A stretch of 64,000 nucleotides of DNA from Novisyntrophococcus fermenticellae (GTDB lineage Bacteria > Bacillota > Clostridia > Lachnospirales > Lachnospiraceae), in NCBI RefSeq assembly GCF_018866245.1, contig NZ_CP076458.1, positions 1,860,001 through 1,924,000 on the forward strand, given 5' to 3'. Below the pieces are notes generated by a model. The model saw only the letters and a program-made list of their open reading frames with translations, was not told the origin of the DNA and did no database searches. This document shows, one piece after another, positions 9,545 through 17,703 of this stretch; within the stretch, counting starts at the first letter, position 1; each line of letters opens with the position of its first letter. A program made the translations under genes and the position numbers.

Positions 9545-9574
9545 ATTATAGTTCAGAAAAAGGCGGACTGTCAA
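9545..9574 (-). promoter_or_regulatory. consensus sigma-A promoter for the oadB unit
   Basis: On the minus strand a perfect TTGACA (9569-9574) and a perfect TATAAT (9545-9550) separated by 18 bases, 58 bases ahead of the oadB start. It begins just past the stop of the XdhC gene, so oadB is transcribed separately from the molybdenum operon. A G-rich/C-rich short hairpin (GGGGA...TCCCC) lies in the leader. Confidence 0.8.
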
Positions 9575-9581
9575 TACCGCT

Positions 9582-10607
9582 TCACCTGTTTTCAAAAACT
9601 TCAAGGAAGATGTCCTGGATTCCTCCGCATACCATACCCTCATCTTCTGCATCCTGGTTCGTCATATTTACATGCGTCATCTGCGTTTTTATATCACCGG
9701 ACCGCAGCATACGCAGGGCAGACTGCATCATATCCGCTTCGGCACAGCCTCCGCCTATAGTTCCTACCGTGCTTCCGTCCTCCATAATCAGCATCTTGGT
9801 TCCAATCTGACGCGGCGCAGAACCCTTCCTCATGACAATTGTTGCCAGAATCTTATTTTGCGGACGCTTCATTCCTTCTATAATCTCGTCTGAGAAGCCA
9901 CCGCCGCCCCGATTCGAGTTCTTAATCTGTATAATTTCACCCAGAATAGAAACAGCAATTTCCGCAGGAGTTTCACTCTTAATTGAAAGTCCAATCGGAG
10001 CATGGAGATCATCCAGCTTTTCTTCCGGGATCCCCTCCTCATTCATCACTCCTTTTAAAAGACGGACTCTGGAACGGCTTCCCATCATTCCCATATAGGC
10101 ATAGGGTTTTTTTAATATCGCTTCCAGACAATCCTTATCATAACGATGCCCCCTGGTCACAATTACAAAATAAGTGTCTGGACCGCCCTGTATCTGTCTT
10201 AACCCCTGATCAAAGGTGTCACATATGACTTGATCTGCCCTGGCTTCTCTCGCCTGATTTGCATAAAGTGGGCGATCTTCAATCACTGTGACAGAAAAAT
10301 CCAGAAACTTTGCCAGTTTAACGATGGCTACTCCAACATGGCCCCCTCCGCAGACAACGAGCTGCGGAGTTTCCCCTAATACCTCGCAGAACAGTCTGCC
10401 TCCTTCGTATTCCCTGCTGCAGGTCTTTTCCACAGATTCCACAGCTTCATGGATTTTCCGACACACCTCTTTCTCAATCGCATGATTTTCATAAATCCAT
10501 GTCTTTTCAGTGCGAACGCAGCGATACCCTTGATTCTTTCCTTCAACGACCGTAACAATCATCGTCTTTTTATTCATATCTATCTCTTGCAACAGCTCTG
10601 TAAACAT
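9582..10607 (-). CDS. XdhC/CoxI-family maturation factor with rearranged domains
   Basis: XdhC proteins bind molybdenum cofactor and sulfurate or insert it into xanthine-dehydrogenase-type hydroxylases. In this 341-residue protein a degenerate N-terminal part (1-80) leads into the Rossmann domain (VVCGGGHVGVAIVKLAKFLD, about 84-240). The recognisable XdhC_CoxI signature (GSAPRQIGTKM...GTIGGGCAEA) comes at the C-terminus, about 260-335. The usual order is the reverse. It starts at ATG with GGAGGAGCAAAG upstream. It is the last gene of the molybdenum operon, 26 bases after modC, so its client should be a Mo hydroxylase encoded elsewhere. Confidence 0.8.
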   Translation of the reverse strand: MFTELLQEIDMNKKTMIVTVVEGKNQGYRCVRTEKTWIYENHAIEKEVCRKIHEAVESVEKTCSREYEGGRLFCEVLGETPQLVVCGGGHVGVAIVKLAKFLDFSVTVIEDRPLYANQAREARADQVICDTFDQGLRQIQGGPDTYFVIVTRGHRYDKDCLEAILKKPYAYMGMMGSRSRVRLLKGVMNEEGIPEEKLDDLHAPIGLSIKSETPAEIAVSILGEIIQIKNSNRGGGGFSDEIIEGMKRPQNKILATIVMRKGSAPRQIGTKMLIMEDGSTVGTIGGGCAEADMMQSALRMLRSGDIKTQMTHVNMTNQDAEDEGMVCGGIQDIFLEVFENR

Positions 10608-10633
10608 CTTTGCTCCTCCTATCGCCCTTCGTT

Positions 10634-11701
10634 TCAGAGGTCCCCTCTCAGAAGCATGATTGCTTCCGGGAGAACCCGCAGATAATCCGGCACAACATTT
10701 GATGAATCATCGCTATGCAGACTTTTTTCGGTCTTCCACCATAGCCCGTTCTCCAAAGTAACATACCACTCAAATGGCATCTCAGAAATAGCCGCATCTC
10801 CCGGAGAAATGAGGTTCGCATCCGGACGGACAGCAAAAGCTTCTGCCTCTGTTTTCATAAGCGGCATAAAATCATGTGCGCGGATTCCTACATAACGCAT
10901 ATCATCTGTAATCTTTTCACGGGTTGTAAGCGTAATTCCCCAGTCTGTGGCCAATAATCGATAATCTGAGATTTTTTCAAACCTGGACAGATTCTTACAT
11001 CCTGTCATCCGGGCGGCCTGCGCAGTTTGCGGCTTATCAAACAGCTTCTGTGTCTGACCCTGTTCCAGGACTTTTCCCTCCTGGAGCAGCATGATATGGC
11101 TGCAAAGCTGATACGCCTCATCCCTGTCGTGCGTTACAAGGACTGTCACTCCCTGATATCCTTCAATTACCTTTGCCAGCGCAAGCCTGAGTCCTTCTTT
11201 TAAATAAGCATCCATGGCCGAGAAAGGTTCATCCAGCAAAAGTACATCCGGCTCATAAGCCAGAATACGGGCCAAAGCAACCCTCTGCTGCTGCCCTCCC
11301 GATAAACGTCCGGGAAAGCTCTTTTCTAAGCCCTGAAGCTCAAAACGTTCTATCATTTTATAAATAATTTCTGTTCTGTGCGGATGATTCTTTTCAAGTC
11401 CGCAGCCGATATTCTGTTCCACCGTCATATTCGGAAATAAGGCATAATTCTGAAACAGATATCCCACTTTTCGCTTTTGGGGTTTCAGATTTACCTTCTG
11501 CTCAGAGTTATAAAGCATCTGATTCCTTACCTTCACAAATCCGCTGTCCGGAGTCACAATTCCGGCAATTGATTTCAAGGTCATACTTTTCCCGCATCCG
11601 GAAGGTCCGAGAATCCCTAAGCATCCACGCTCGCCCTGAAAGGAAAGCTCCAGCGAAAACTGCCGGAGTTTTTTTCTGATTGCCACATCCAACATTGCCA
11701 T
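10634..11701 (-). CDS. modC: molybdate ABC transporter ATP-binding protein
   Basis: 355 residues; energises molybdate (or tungstate) import with ModB and ModA. Walker A GPSGCGKS at 32-39, Q-loop LFQNYALF, signature LSGGQQQRV, Walker B VLLLDEPFSAMD and H-loop VTHDRDEA are all intact. The C-terminal third (after about residue 235) is a divergent TOBE-like regulatory extension. It follows modB by 21 bases. Assignment to Mo rests mainly on the neighbouring cofactor-synthesis genes. Confidence 0.9.
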   Translation of the reverse strand: MAMLDVAIRKKLRQFSLELSFQGERGCLGILGPSGCGKSMTLKSIAGIVTPDSGFVKVRNQMLYNSEQKVNLKPQKRKVGYLFQNYALFPNMTVEQNIGCGLEKNHPHRTEIIYKMIERFELQGLEKSFPGRLSGGQQQRVALARILAYEPDVLLLDEPFSAMDAYLKEGLRLALAKVIEGYQGVTVLVTHDRDEAYQLCSHIMLLQEGKVLEQGQTQKLFDKPQTAQAARMTGCKNLSRFEKISDYRLLATDWGITLTTREKITDDMRYVGIRAHDFMPLMKTEAEAFAVRPDANLISPGDAAISEMPFEWYVTLENGLWWKTEKSLHSDDSSNVVPDYLRVLPEAIMLLRGDL

Positions 11702-11722
11702 AATTCTCTTGGTCCTTTCGTT

Positions 11723-12397
11723 TCAACGGTTCTTTCTCTTCTTTTCGTGCAGTCCCATCCAGTTCATAGCCAGTACGGACACAAACGCAATGATCACAAT
11801 AATGCCCACATAACCATAGGCAGACTCCATATTTCCAGCTGCAACCTCTGAATATACAGCCATAGGCAGAGTCCTGGTCTTTCCGGCGATATTCCCCGCA
11901 ATCATGGCAGTTGCTCCAAATTCCCCCACCCCCCTTGCGAAAGCCAACACCCCACCCGAGACTACACCCGGAGTTGCATTCGTAAAAATGACTCTCCGAA
12001 AGATGTTCCATTCACTCATCCCCAACGTTCTGGCAGCATCTACCAGGTTTTCGTCTACCTGTTCGAAGGCTCCTCTAGCCGATCGGTACATCAGAGGAAA
12101 TGAAATCACCGTTGCAGCGAGTACGGTAGCAATCCAGGAAAATGCAATCTTTACGCCAAATATGTTAAGGAATAGTTTTCCCAGAGGGCGTTTGACTCCA
12201 AAAAGAAACAGAAGGAAAAATCCCACCACTGTGGGGGGAAGAACAAGCGGTAAGGTCAGCAGACCATCCCAGAACATCTTGGTTCCCTCCTTTTTACAGC
12301 TGATTACCCCCCACGCTGCCAGTATGCCTGCAAAAAAAGTAAATATAATAGACATCGATGCTGTTTTTATTGAAATCCAGATTGGTGACCAATCCAT
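11723..12397 (-). CDS. modB: molybdate ABC transporter permease
   Basis: 224-residue inner-membrane permease with about five to six helices. The typical EAA-loop region is readable as DAARTLGMSEWNIFRRVIF, and the family segment PLVLPPTVVGFFLL lies in the second helix pair. It starts at ATG, 28 codons of hydrophobic sequence follow. It is separated from modA by 154 bases that contain a terminator-like hairpin. Confidence 0.92.
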   Translation of the reverse strand: MDWSPIWISIKTASMSIIFTFFAGILAAWGVISCKKEGTKMFWDGLLTLPLVLPPTVVGFFLLFLFGVKRPLGKLFLNIFGVKIAFSWIATVLAATVISFPLMYRSARGAFEQVDENLVDAARTLGMSEWNIFRRVIFTNATPGVVSGGVLAFARGVGEFGATAMIAGNIAGKTRTLPMAVYSEVAAGNMESAYGYVGIIVIIAFVSVLAMNWMGLHEKKRKNR

Positions 12398-12473
12398 AGC
12401 TTTTTCTCCTTTATCTTAACATTCATACAGAAAACCTGCCACTGGCAGCTTTCCTTGCATACTTTGGTATATC

Positions 12474-12529
12474 AAAAAAGGACAAGCCCCCGGCAGACCT
12501 GTCCGTCTGACCGATGCCTGTCCTTTTTT
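12474..12529 (-). terminator. terminator-like hairpin between modA and modB
   Basis: Perfect 11-bp arms AAAAAAGGACA (12474-12484) and TGTCCTTTTTT (12519-12529) enclose a GC-rich 34-base centre with further complementarity (GGCAGAC / GTCTG). On the minus strand the stem ends in a U-run. It lies inside an operon, so it probably lowers modBC-xdhC expression relative to modA, giving excess binding protein, or it works as a conditional attenuator. Confidence 0.65.
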
Positions 12530-12551
12530 CTGAACCGCATTCAGAAATCAA

Positions 12552-13412
12552 CTATGAAAGTGCATTGGTAAATCCGTATTCCTCGAACACCTTAATTGCC
12601 TCCGGTGTTTTGAGAAACTCAACAAATGCTTTAGCTTCCTCCATATGTTGGGTATTCTTTACAACTGCTGCCGGATAGATTGCCTTGCTGACACTGTCCG
12701 CAGGTGCTTCCGCTACAACTTTCACCTGTTCAGGCATTGAGGCTGCATCTGTAGCATATACAATTCCTGCATCGGCACTACCCGCTGCCACCTGATTCAA
12801 AACCTCTGTTACATTGGTTCCAAGGCTTACTTTATCCTGGATAGAATCCCATATTCCGAGATTTGTAAGTGCTTCCTGCGCATACTGCCCAACCGGTACG
12901 GAAGCCGGATCTCCGATTGCAATACTATTTGCATTCGCAATATCTTCAAATGCTGTAAGCGTACTGTCGCTTCCTGCCGGAACAATCAATACAATTTTAT
13001 TTTCCAGCAAATCTGTCATCGTATCTGACAAGATCAGTCCCTTATCGTTTAACTCGTTCATCTGCTTCGGTGCTGCCGACATAAAGACATCCGCTTCAAG
13101 ACCTTCTTCAATCTGCGTCTGAAGTTTCCCGGATGCATCGTAGGTACCTTCCACCAATACACCGGGATTTGCATCCTGGAACATCGGAATCAGTTTTTCA
13201 TCATATGCATTTTTCAGGCTGGCAGCCGCCGCAACCAAAAGCTTTGTCTGCTCTGCCTCCGGTGTCACCTCTTCCTCCGGTTCAGATTGTGCAGATATAG
13301 ATTCTGCACTTGTCGATTTTGATGTTGAAGAAGACTTTCCTTCGTCTCCACAAGCCGCCAGCATCCCACATGCCATGATACCTGCCAATAATAATGCGAT
13401 TTTTCTTTTCAC
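12552..13412 (-). CDS. modA: molybdate-binding lipoprotein
   Basis: 286 residues. The signal peptide ends in lipobox LAAC with Cys21, so it is a lipid-anchored extracellular solute receptor. A Ser/Glu-rich linker follows, then the ModA-like fold: LLVAAAASLKNAYDE at the start of the mature domain, VEGTYDASGKLQTQIEEG and ADVFMSAAPKQMNEL are family blocks with the oxyanion-binding serines. It starts 15 bases after the MOSC-MogA gene. Tungstate specificity cannot be excluded from sequence. Confidence 0.92.
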   Translation of the reverse strand: MKRKIALLLAGIMACGMLAACGDEGKSSSTSKSTSAESISAQSEPEEEVTPEAEQTKLLVAAAASLKNAYDEKLIPMFQDANPGVLVEGTYDASGKLQTQIEEGLEADVFMSAAPKQMNELNDKGLILSDTMTDLLENKIVLIVPAGSDSTLTAFEDIANANSIAIGDPASVPVGQYAQEALTNLGIWDSIQDKVSLGTNVTEVLNQVAAGSADAGIVYATDAASMPEQVKVVAEAPADSVSKAIYPAAVVKNTQHMEEAKAFVEFLKTPEAIKVFEEYGFTNALS

Positions 13413-13427
13413 ACTAACTTTCCCCTC

Positions 13428-14366
13428 TTATTTTCTTGCACATTCTCCATCAGTTCCTCTTAATAACTTAATTCCGTGGGGCAGATCCGCAAGGATAAAA
13501 TCCAGGCTCTCTCTTACTGCCCGGGGGCTGCCCGGAAGATTGATAATCAAAGTCTTTTTCCTAATAACAGAAACCCCTCTGCTGAGCATTGCCCTACTTG
13601 TAATCTTCATGGAACCCTGGCGGATCGCCTCGGCAATTCCGGGAGCATTCCGGTCTGCAACAGCCATTGTAGCCTCCGGTGTCTGATCGCGCATGGAAAA
13701 TCCTGTTCCCCCACTCGTGAAAACTACATCCAGCTGTCGGCTGTCAGACAGACGAATCAGTTCCTTTTTCAGTAATTCCGGCTCATCCGGTATTACAAGG
13801 ACTTCAACTACCTCATATCCCTGACCTTCCAGAGCTTCCTTTACTGCCGGACCGCTTTCATCCACCCGCTCTCCGCGCGAACCCTTGTCACTGAGTACAA
13901 TTACTGCTGCCTGAAACGGACGATCTGATTTGGGGGGTTCCACCTGCATTTCATCACCGGGACGAATGGTTCCGGCTTTTATAACCTTTGCAAAAACACC
14001 TTCCCGCGGCATGATGCAGTCACCTACTCTTTTATGAATGGCGCAATGACTGTGGCATTCCTTTCCAATTTGTGTCATCTCCAGAATAACATCGCTGCAG
14101 CTAAGGATCGTTCCGACCGGCAGGGAACGGAAATCAATCCCTTCCACCACCAGATTTTCTCCAAAATCTCCGTCTTTTACATCCGCTCCACGCTCGTTAA
14201 ATGCTTCTACCTTGTCGTATGAGAGGAGACTTACCTGCCGATGCCAGTTTCCCGCATGCGCATCTTCCTCTATTCCATAGTTTTCTATAAAATGTCCCTC
14301 AGATACAGGGACTTTTTCTGTCCCTTTTTGCCTGCTGATACAGACAGCCTTCACGATTCCCTTCAT
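13428..14366 (-). CDS. MOSC-MogA/MoaB fusion protein (molybdenum cofactor)
   Basis: 312 residues from the ATG at 14364-14366, chosen because AAGGAAATTAG precedes it. Residues 1-150 form a MOSC domain (GNWHRQVSLLS, FGENLVVEG, GKECHSHCAI with conserved cysteines), which in this family handles sulfur transfer or Mo-cofactor binding. Residues 155-312 form a MogA/MoaB domain with VFTSGGTGFSMRDQTPEAT, the adenylyltransferase signature that activates molybdopterin before metal insertion. The two steps are thus covalently linked. One base separates it from the moaC stop. Confidence 0.88.
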   Translation of the reverse strand: MKGIVKAVCISRQKGTEKVPVSEGHFIENYGIEEDAHAGNWHRQVSLLSYDKVEAFNERGADVKDGDFGENLVVEGIDFRSLPVGTILSCSDVILEMTQIGKECHSHCAIHKRVGDCIMPREGVFAKVIKAGTIRPGDEMQVEPPKSDRPFQAAVIVLSDKGSRGERVDESGPAVKEALEGQGYEVVEVLVIPDEPELLKKELIRLSDSRQLDVVFTSGGTGFSMRDQTPEATMAVADRNAPGIAEAIRQGSMKITSRAMLSRGVSVIRKKTLIINLPGSPRAVRESLDFILADLPHGIKLLRGTDGECARK

Positions 14367-14367
14367 G

Positions 14368-14874
14368 CTAATTTCCTTGCCCTTTCTCCGGCAGATGCTC
14401 CTCCCGTATAAAAGTACCGCTTTTTCCTCCTGTTTTCTCTTCCAGATGAATTTCTCCGATTTCCATGGTTTTATCCACAGCCTTACACATATCATAGATG
14501 GTCAGCAGGCAGACAGAAACGCCGGTAAGTGCCTCCATCTCCACACCTGTTATACCATTACATCCGGCCGTACATACAGCCTGGATTTTATGCGCATCGT
14601 CATCCATCACAAAATCTAAGGACAGTTTTGTAAGATTCAGGATATGGCAAAGTGGAATCAACTCCGAGGTCCTCTTTGCACCCATAATTCCCGCAACCCG
14701 GGCCACACCCAGAACATCACCTTTTCCCATAGTCCCCAGAGACACCTTTTGGTAACACTCTTTACTCATCGAAATCCATCCGCTGGCTGTCGCTTCTCTT
14801 CTTGTCCCGGCTTTTTCCGATACATCCACCATCCAGGCGTTTCCGCCCTCATCAAAATGACTGAATTCTGCCAT
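14368..14874 (-). CDS. moaC: cyclic pyranopterin monophosphate synthase
   Basis: 168 residues, the usual length. It completes the first stage of molybdenum cofactor synthesis after MoaA. Family blocks seen: GNAWMVDVSEK at the N-terminus, PLCHILNLTKLSLDF in the middle and GVEMEALTGVSVCLLTIYDMCKA near the end, with the active-site His and Lys in context. It overlaps nothing, two bases after the MoeA-like gene. MoaA is not in the window. Confidence 0.95.
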   Translation of the reverse strand: MAEFSHFDEGGNAWMVDVSEKAGTRREATASGWISMSKECYQKVSLGTMGKGDVLGVARVAGIMGAKRTSELIPLCHILNLTKLSLDFVMDDDAHKIQAVCTAGCNGITGVEMEALTGVSVCLLTIYDMCKAVDKTMEIGEIHLEEKTGGKSGTFIREEHLPEKGQGN

Positions 14875-14876
14875 CG

Positions 14877-15908
14877 TTAAGCCCCTTTCCCAAAGCCGCA
14901 GTTAGGAAAGGTGCAGACCGGACAGGAAAGGCACAAGCCGCCCTCTCCCAGAGCTGCCAGACTTTCGGCAGTTACCTCGTCATCTGCCATCACCCTGGGA
15001 AGCACCAGATCAAAGATAGTGCGCTTCGCATACATCACACATCCAGGAAGACCCATCACAGGTACTTTCTTTCCATCCTTTTCATAATAGGCCAGTAAAA
15101 ACATGGCACCAGGCAATACCGGTGCACCATAAGATACGATCCTGGCTCCTGTATTTTTGATAGCAAGCGGAGTTTTATCGTCCGGGTCTACACTCATACC
15201 CCCGGTGCAGATTACCATGTCTGCGCCATCCTCAATCATCTCCAGAATACTGGCTGTGATCTTGGTGTGGTCGTCGTTCCAGACCACATGAGAACAGACC
15301 TCACCGCCATATTCCTTCAGCTTGTCTTCAATCACAGGTGTAAAGGTATCCTGTATTCTTCCGTAATACACTTCATTCCCTGTAGTAACAATCCCCACCT
15401 TTTTTTGCAGGAAAGGCATCAGTTTCAGAATCGGCTGATCTGCCAGCTTTTCCGCCTGCTTCATCTTTTCTTCCTCGATGACCAGCGGTATGATTCTGGT
15501 TCCTGCCAGCTTGTCCCCCTTCTTCACCGGAAAATCTCCATGCACTGTAGCAATCATCATCTCTCCGAAAGCATTGACTGCTTTTAATGCGGGGCGGTTA
15601 ATCTTCAACAAACCGTCACATGCAGCAGTCAACTCTATCTTGCCCTCTTTTACTTCACTTCGTTCCATATGTTCATTCCTGCACATCCTGCACAGGATCT
15701 CGGCAGCTTCATTCTCATGGAGCATCCCTTCTTCTTTTTCCCAGATATATAACTGATCTTTTCCCACACTTAAAAGAACCGGAATGTCTTCTTCCCGAAC
15801 CACATGGCCCTTTCGAAATACCGGTCCCTTCTTTTCGCCCCTGATAATCTGGGTGATGTCATGGCAAAGCACTTGCCCTGCGGCATCCTGGGTACGAATC
15901 AACTTCAT
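14877..15908 (-). CDS. MoeA-like molybdopterin-binding protein with cysteine-rich tail
   Basis: 343 residues from the ATG at 15906-15908 (GGGAGGCAGGTTTT upstream; the frame is open further up but without a ribosome site). A molybdopterin-binding MoCF domain is clear: VGIVTTGNEVYYGRI, then DMVICTGGMSVDPDDKTP and VLPGAMFLLAYY...GLPGCVMYAKRT. It lacks the full four-domain MoeA length (about 400), so it is a shorter Glp-like version. The last residues form CLSCPVCTFPNCGFGKG, a four-cysteine tail that could bind a metal or cluster. It is the first gene of the Mo operon. Confidence 0.85.
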   Translation of the reverse strand: MKLIRTQDAAGQVLCHDITQIIRGEKKGPVFRKGHVVREEDIPVLLSVGKDQLYIWEKEEGMLHENEAAEILCRMCRNEHMERSEVKEGKIELTAACDGLLKINRPALKAVNAFGEMMIATVHGDFPVKKGDKLAGTRIIPLVIEEEKMKQAEKLADQPILKLMPFLQKKVGIVTTGNEVYYGRIQDTFTPVIEDKLKEYGGEVCSHVVWNDDHTKITASILEMIEDGADMVICTGGMSVDPDDKTPLAIKNTGARIVSYGAPVLPGAMFLLAYYEKDGKKVPVMGLPGCVMYAKRTIFDLVLPRVMADDEVTAESLAALGEGGLCLSCPVCTFPNCGFGKGA

Positions 15909-15957
15909 AAAACCTGCCTCCCATTCCGTTATGTTTTCAAACAAACAACGTATTTTT

Positions 15958-15986
15958 ATTTTAGCATGAACAGTCCTAAATGTAAA
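15958..15986 (-). promoter_or_regulatory. promoter of the molybdenum operon
   Basis: Minus strand TTTACA (15981-15986) and TAAAAT (15958-15963), 17 bases apart, about 50 bases before the MoeA-like start. The leader is too short for a Moco riboswitch, so regulation at this level is not visible. Confidence 0.6.
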
Positions 15987-15987
15987 T

Positions 15988-16048
15988 AACAATATGCCTG
16001 AATGTCCCTGTGACTATCATCCGGAAACATACAGGCATATCTGTTGTT
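15988..16048 (-). terminator. hairpin after the 59-residue gene
   Basis: Arms AACAATATGCCTGAATGT (15988-16005) and ACATACAGGCATATCTGTTGTT pair with one mismatch and a four-base bulge. It lies between the stop at 16070 and the Mo-operon promoter, so it most likely ends the small upstream gene. Confidence 0.6.
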
Positions 16049-16069
16049 CAATTTCTAGCTCTTACACAA

Positions 16070-16249
16070 TCAAAACATTCTCATGTTCTCTATATAGGAG
16101 CGCATCTCATCCCTTGTCTTCACTTCTCTGGCTCCATCAATCAGCTCTTTCTTCTTTGTCTCATCCAGCTTAGAAAATGAATTAAGTATATCCGAATGCT
16201 GTGCCAGCTCCATGGTAAATCCAATTGGTAATTCTTCATTTTGAATCAT
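16070..16249 (-). CDS. 59-residue conserved-type small protein
   Basis: Short ORF from ATG 16247-16249 to TGA 16070-16072, too small for usual length cut-offs. It reads MIQNEELPIGFTMELAQHSD then a helical charged segment (SKLDETKKKELIDGAREV) and ends EMRSYIENMRMF. The pattern PIGFxMxLAQ...F..L....K..IIDGA...K..EM..Y I recall from many small uncharacterised Lachnospiraceae proteins; function unknown. No signal peptide or membrane helix. A hairpin follows it. Coding support is the family-like pattern and amphipathic layout; the ribosome site upstream is weak. Confidence 0.6.
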   Translation of the reverse strand: MIQNEELPIGFTMELAQHSDILNSFSKLDETKKKELIDGAREVKTRDEMRSYIENMRMF

Positions 16250-16315
16250 AGTTTACACCAAGTACACAAACGTTCCTTTCTGCTTTATTTATCTCTATAT
16301 AGAATGTGCACTTAT

Positions 16316-17305
16316 TTATTCTTTATTCTCATCCGCTTCTTTTTTGTCTGCATCTGCATGCGGCTTCTTCCCCAATCCGGTTTTTTCCTCCTCGATGAGA
16401 TCCATCTTTTCATTATGTTTTTTTATTGCTTTAATGACTAAACAGATAATTAAGATAAGAATTCCGGCAACTACCCAGTAGGGAATGGCTCCCAGAAACC
16501 ACAGAGTAAAAGAATATATACCTTTTTGTATACTGTACATGTTTCTGGACAAACGTTCCTTCAACTGACCGCCAAAGGATTCCGAAACCTGTATTTCCCT
16601 CTCCACCTCGCTGATATTCAAGGTTATCGTACTGTATTGTATTTCGTTATCATAAGTGCGGATCTGTGATTCATAACTTTCCAACTGATACCGGACCTCC
16701 GTCAGTCGGTTTTGAATCGCTATAATAGACTCCAGGTTTTCGGCCTTTTCCAACATAGCAATCAGAGTTTCCTGCTCAGCCTTCAGCGCCGTAATGTGGC
16801 TTTCAGTATCCACGTAATTCAAGGTCACATCCTGAACCTGTTCGGAAAAATGGGTTATTGTTACCCGTTTACCAATAGACGCCTTAAAGTCTGCCAGATT
16901 ATCCACCGGAATTCTAAGCGTATAATTCGCATATCTGTTTCCACTGTCACTGTCAGTACTGCCCTGTACATCTGATTGCTCTACATAACCCTTACTCGTA
17001 TTAACCAATTCATTCAGTTCATCTAGAAACTTGTCAAACTCTTTCGTCTCTACAGAATAATCCTGTGTTTTAATTAGTTTACGATTCGGATCAGTCACCT
17101 GACCTACACTGTCGCTTCCTGAACCGGCATCTGCTGTACTTTCTGCCGCCTGACCTGCCGTATCTGCGTTTTTCGCTTCACCGGGAGCTGTAGCAACCTC
17201 CGTTCGAGCATAAGAATCCATCTTATTGCTGCCGGAATTTCCACATCCCGGCAGAACAGCCAGCAGAAGTGTAAGCATTACTGCTGCTATCCTATAGATT
17301 TTCAT
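16316..17305 (-). CDS. DUF4349 lipoprotein with C-terminal membrane helix
   Basis: 329 residues. Lipobox LPGC (Cys21) ends the signal peptide. A Ser/Ala/Gly-rich linker follows, then the DUF4349 domain (about 75-300) beginning RKLIKTQDYSVETKEFDKFL, containing a long coiled coil (residues about 170-240, ESHITALKAEQETLIAMLEK...). A membrane helix near 265-295 (WVVAGILILIICLVIKAI) puts the last 35 charged residues in the cytoplasm. A lipid anchor plus a C-terminal helix means both ends are membrane-held. Function of the family is unknown; an envelope role is inferred. It starts at ATG with GGAGGAGATGCT upstream. Confidence 0.85.
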   Translation of the reverse strand: MKIYRIAAVMLTLLLAVLPGCGNSGSNKMDSYARTEVATAPGEAKNADTAGQAAESTADAGSGSDSVGQVTDPNRKLIKTQDYSVETKEFDKFLDELNELVNTSKGYVEQSDVQGSTDSDSGNRYANYTLRIPVDNLADFKASIGKRVTITHFSEQVQDVTLNYVDTESHITALKAEQETLIAMLEKAENLESIIAIQNRLTEVRYQLESYESQIRTYDNEIQYSTITLNISEVEREIQVSESFGGQLKERLSRNMYSIQKGIYSFTLWFLGAIPYWVVAGILILIICLVIKAIKKHNEKMDLIEEEKTGLGKKPHADADKKEADENKE

Positions 17306-17351
17306 AGCATCTCCTCCTACTTTTCTTCATACAACCAGTTACAAAATGCTT

Positions 17352-17702
17352 TCATAGGTCATTTTTTTCAAAAAACTCGAGTAATTTGAGTGCATCCTCC
17401 AAAGTGTTTTTCCAGCCAAATTTATCAAGATCCACATGTTCGTCTGCGTCCAGGCGAATGCCTTCTATCTCCAGAAGATGGCGCTGAATCCCCGGTATCT
17501 CAAAGGCAGCTGCACCGCTTAAAGCGCCTTTTGCATTCACAACCCGGTAAGCCGGAACATCCGACACTTTATGCCCCAGGGCATAGCCCACTTGCCGGGC
17601 ATTTCCCGGTTTTCCGCAGAGCAGAGCTATCTGACCGTAGGTAGCGACCCTGCCATATGGGACCTCTCTGCAGACAGCCTCCACCCGTTTGTAAAAATCC
17701 AT
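17352..17702 (-). CDS. alkyltransferase-like (ATL) DNA-binding protein, MGMT fold without catalytic Cys
   Basis: 116 residues covering only the DNA-binding domain of O6-alkylguanine-DNA alkyltransferases (VPYGRVATYGQIALLCG, then ARQVGYALG). The reactive PCHRV motif is replaced by PAYRVV, so the methyl-accepting Cys is Ala and the following His is Tyr. That is the hallmark of ATL proteins, which mark alkylated guanines for nucleotide excision repair and do not repair directly. E. coli and yeast ATLs usually have Trp at this place. It begins one base before the hydrolase stop, so the two genes are coupled. Confidence 0.88.
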   Translation of the reverse strand: MDFYKRVEAVCREVPYGRVATYGQIALLCGKPGNARQVGYALGHKVSDVPAYRVVNAKGALSGAAAFEIPGIQRHLLEIEGIRLDADEHVDLDKFGWKNTLEDALKLLEFFEKNDL

Positions 17703-17703
17703 T

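Noticed and set aside
15909..15957. Moco riboswitch upstream of the molybdenum operon
   Set aside because: The leader after the inferred promoter is under 60 bases and shows no conserved Moco-aptamer segments.
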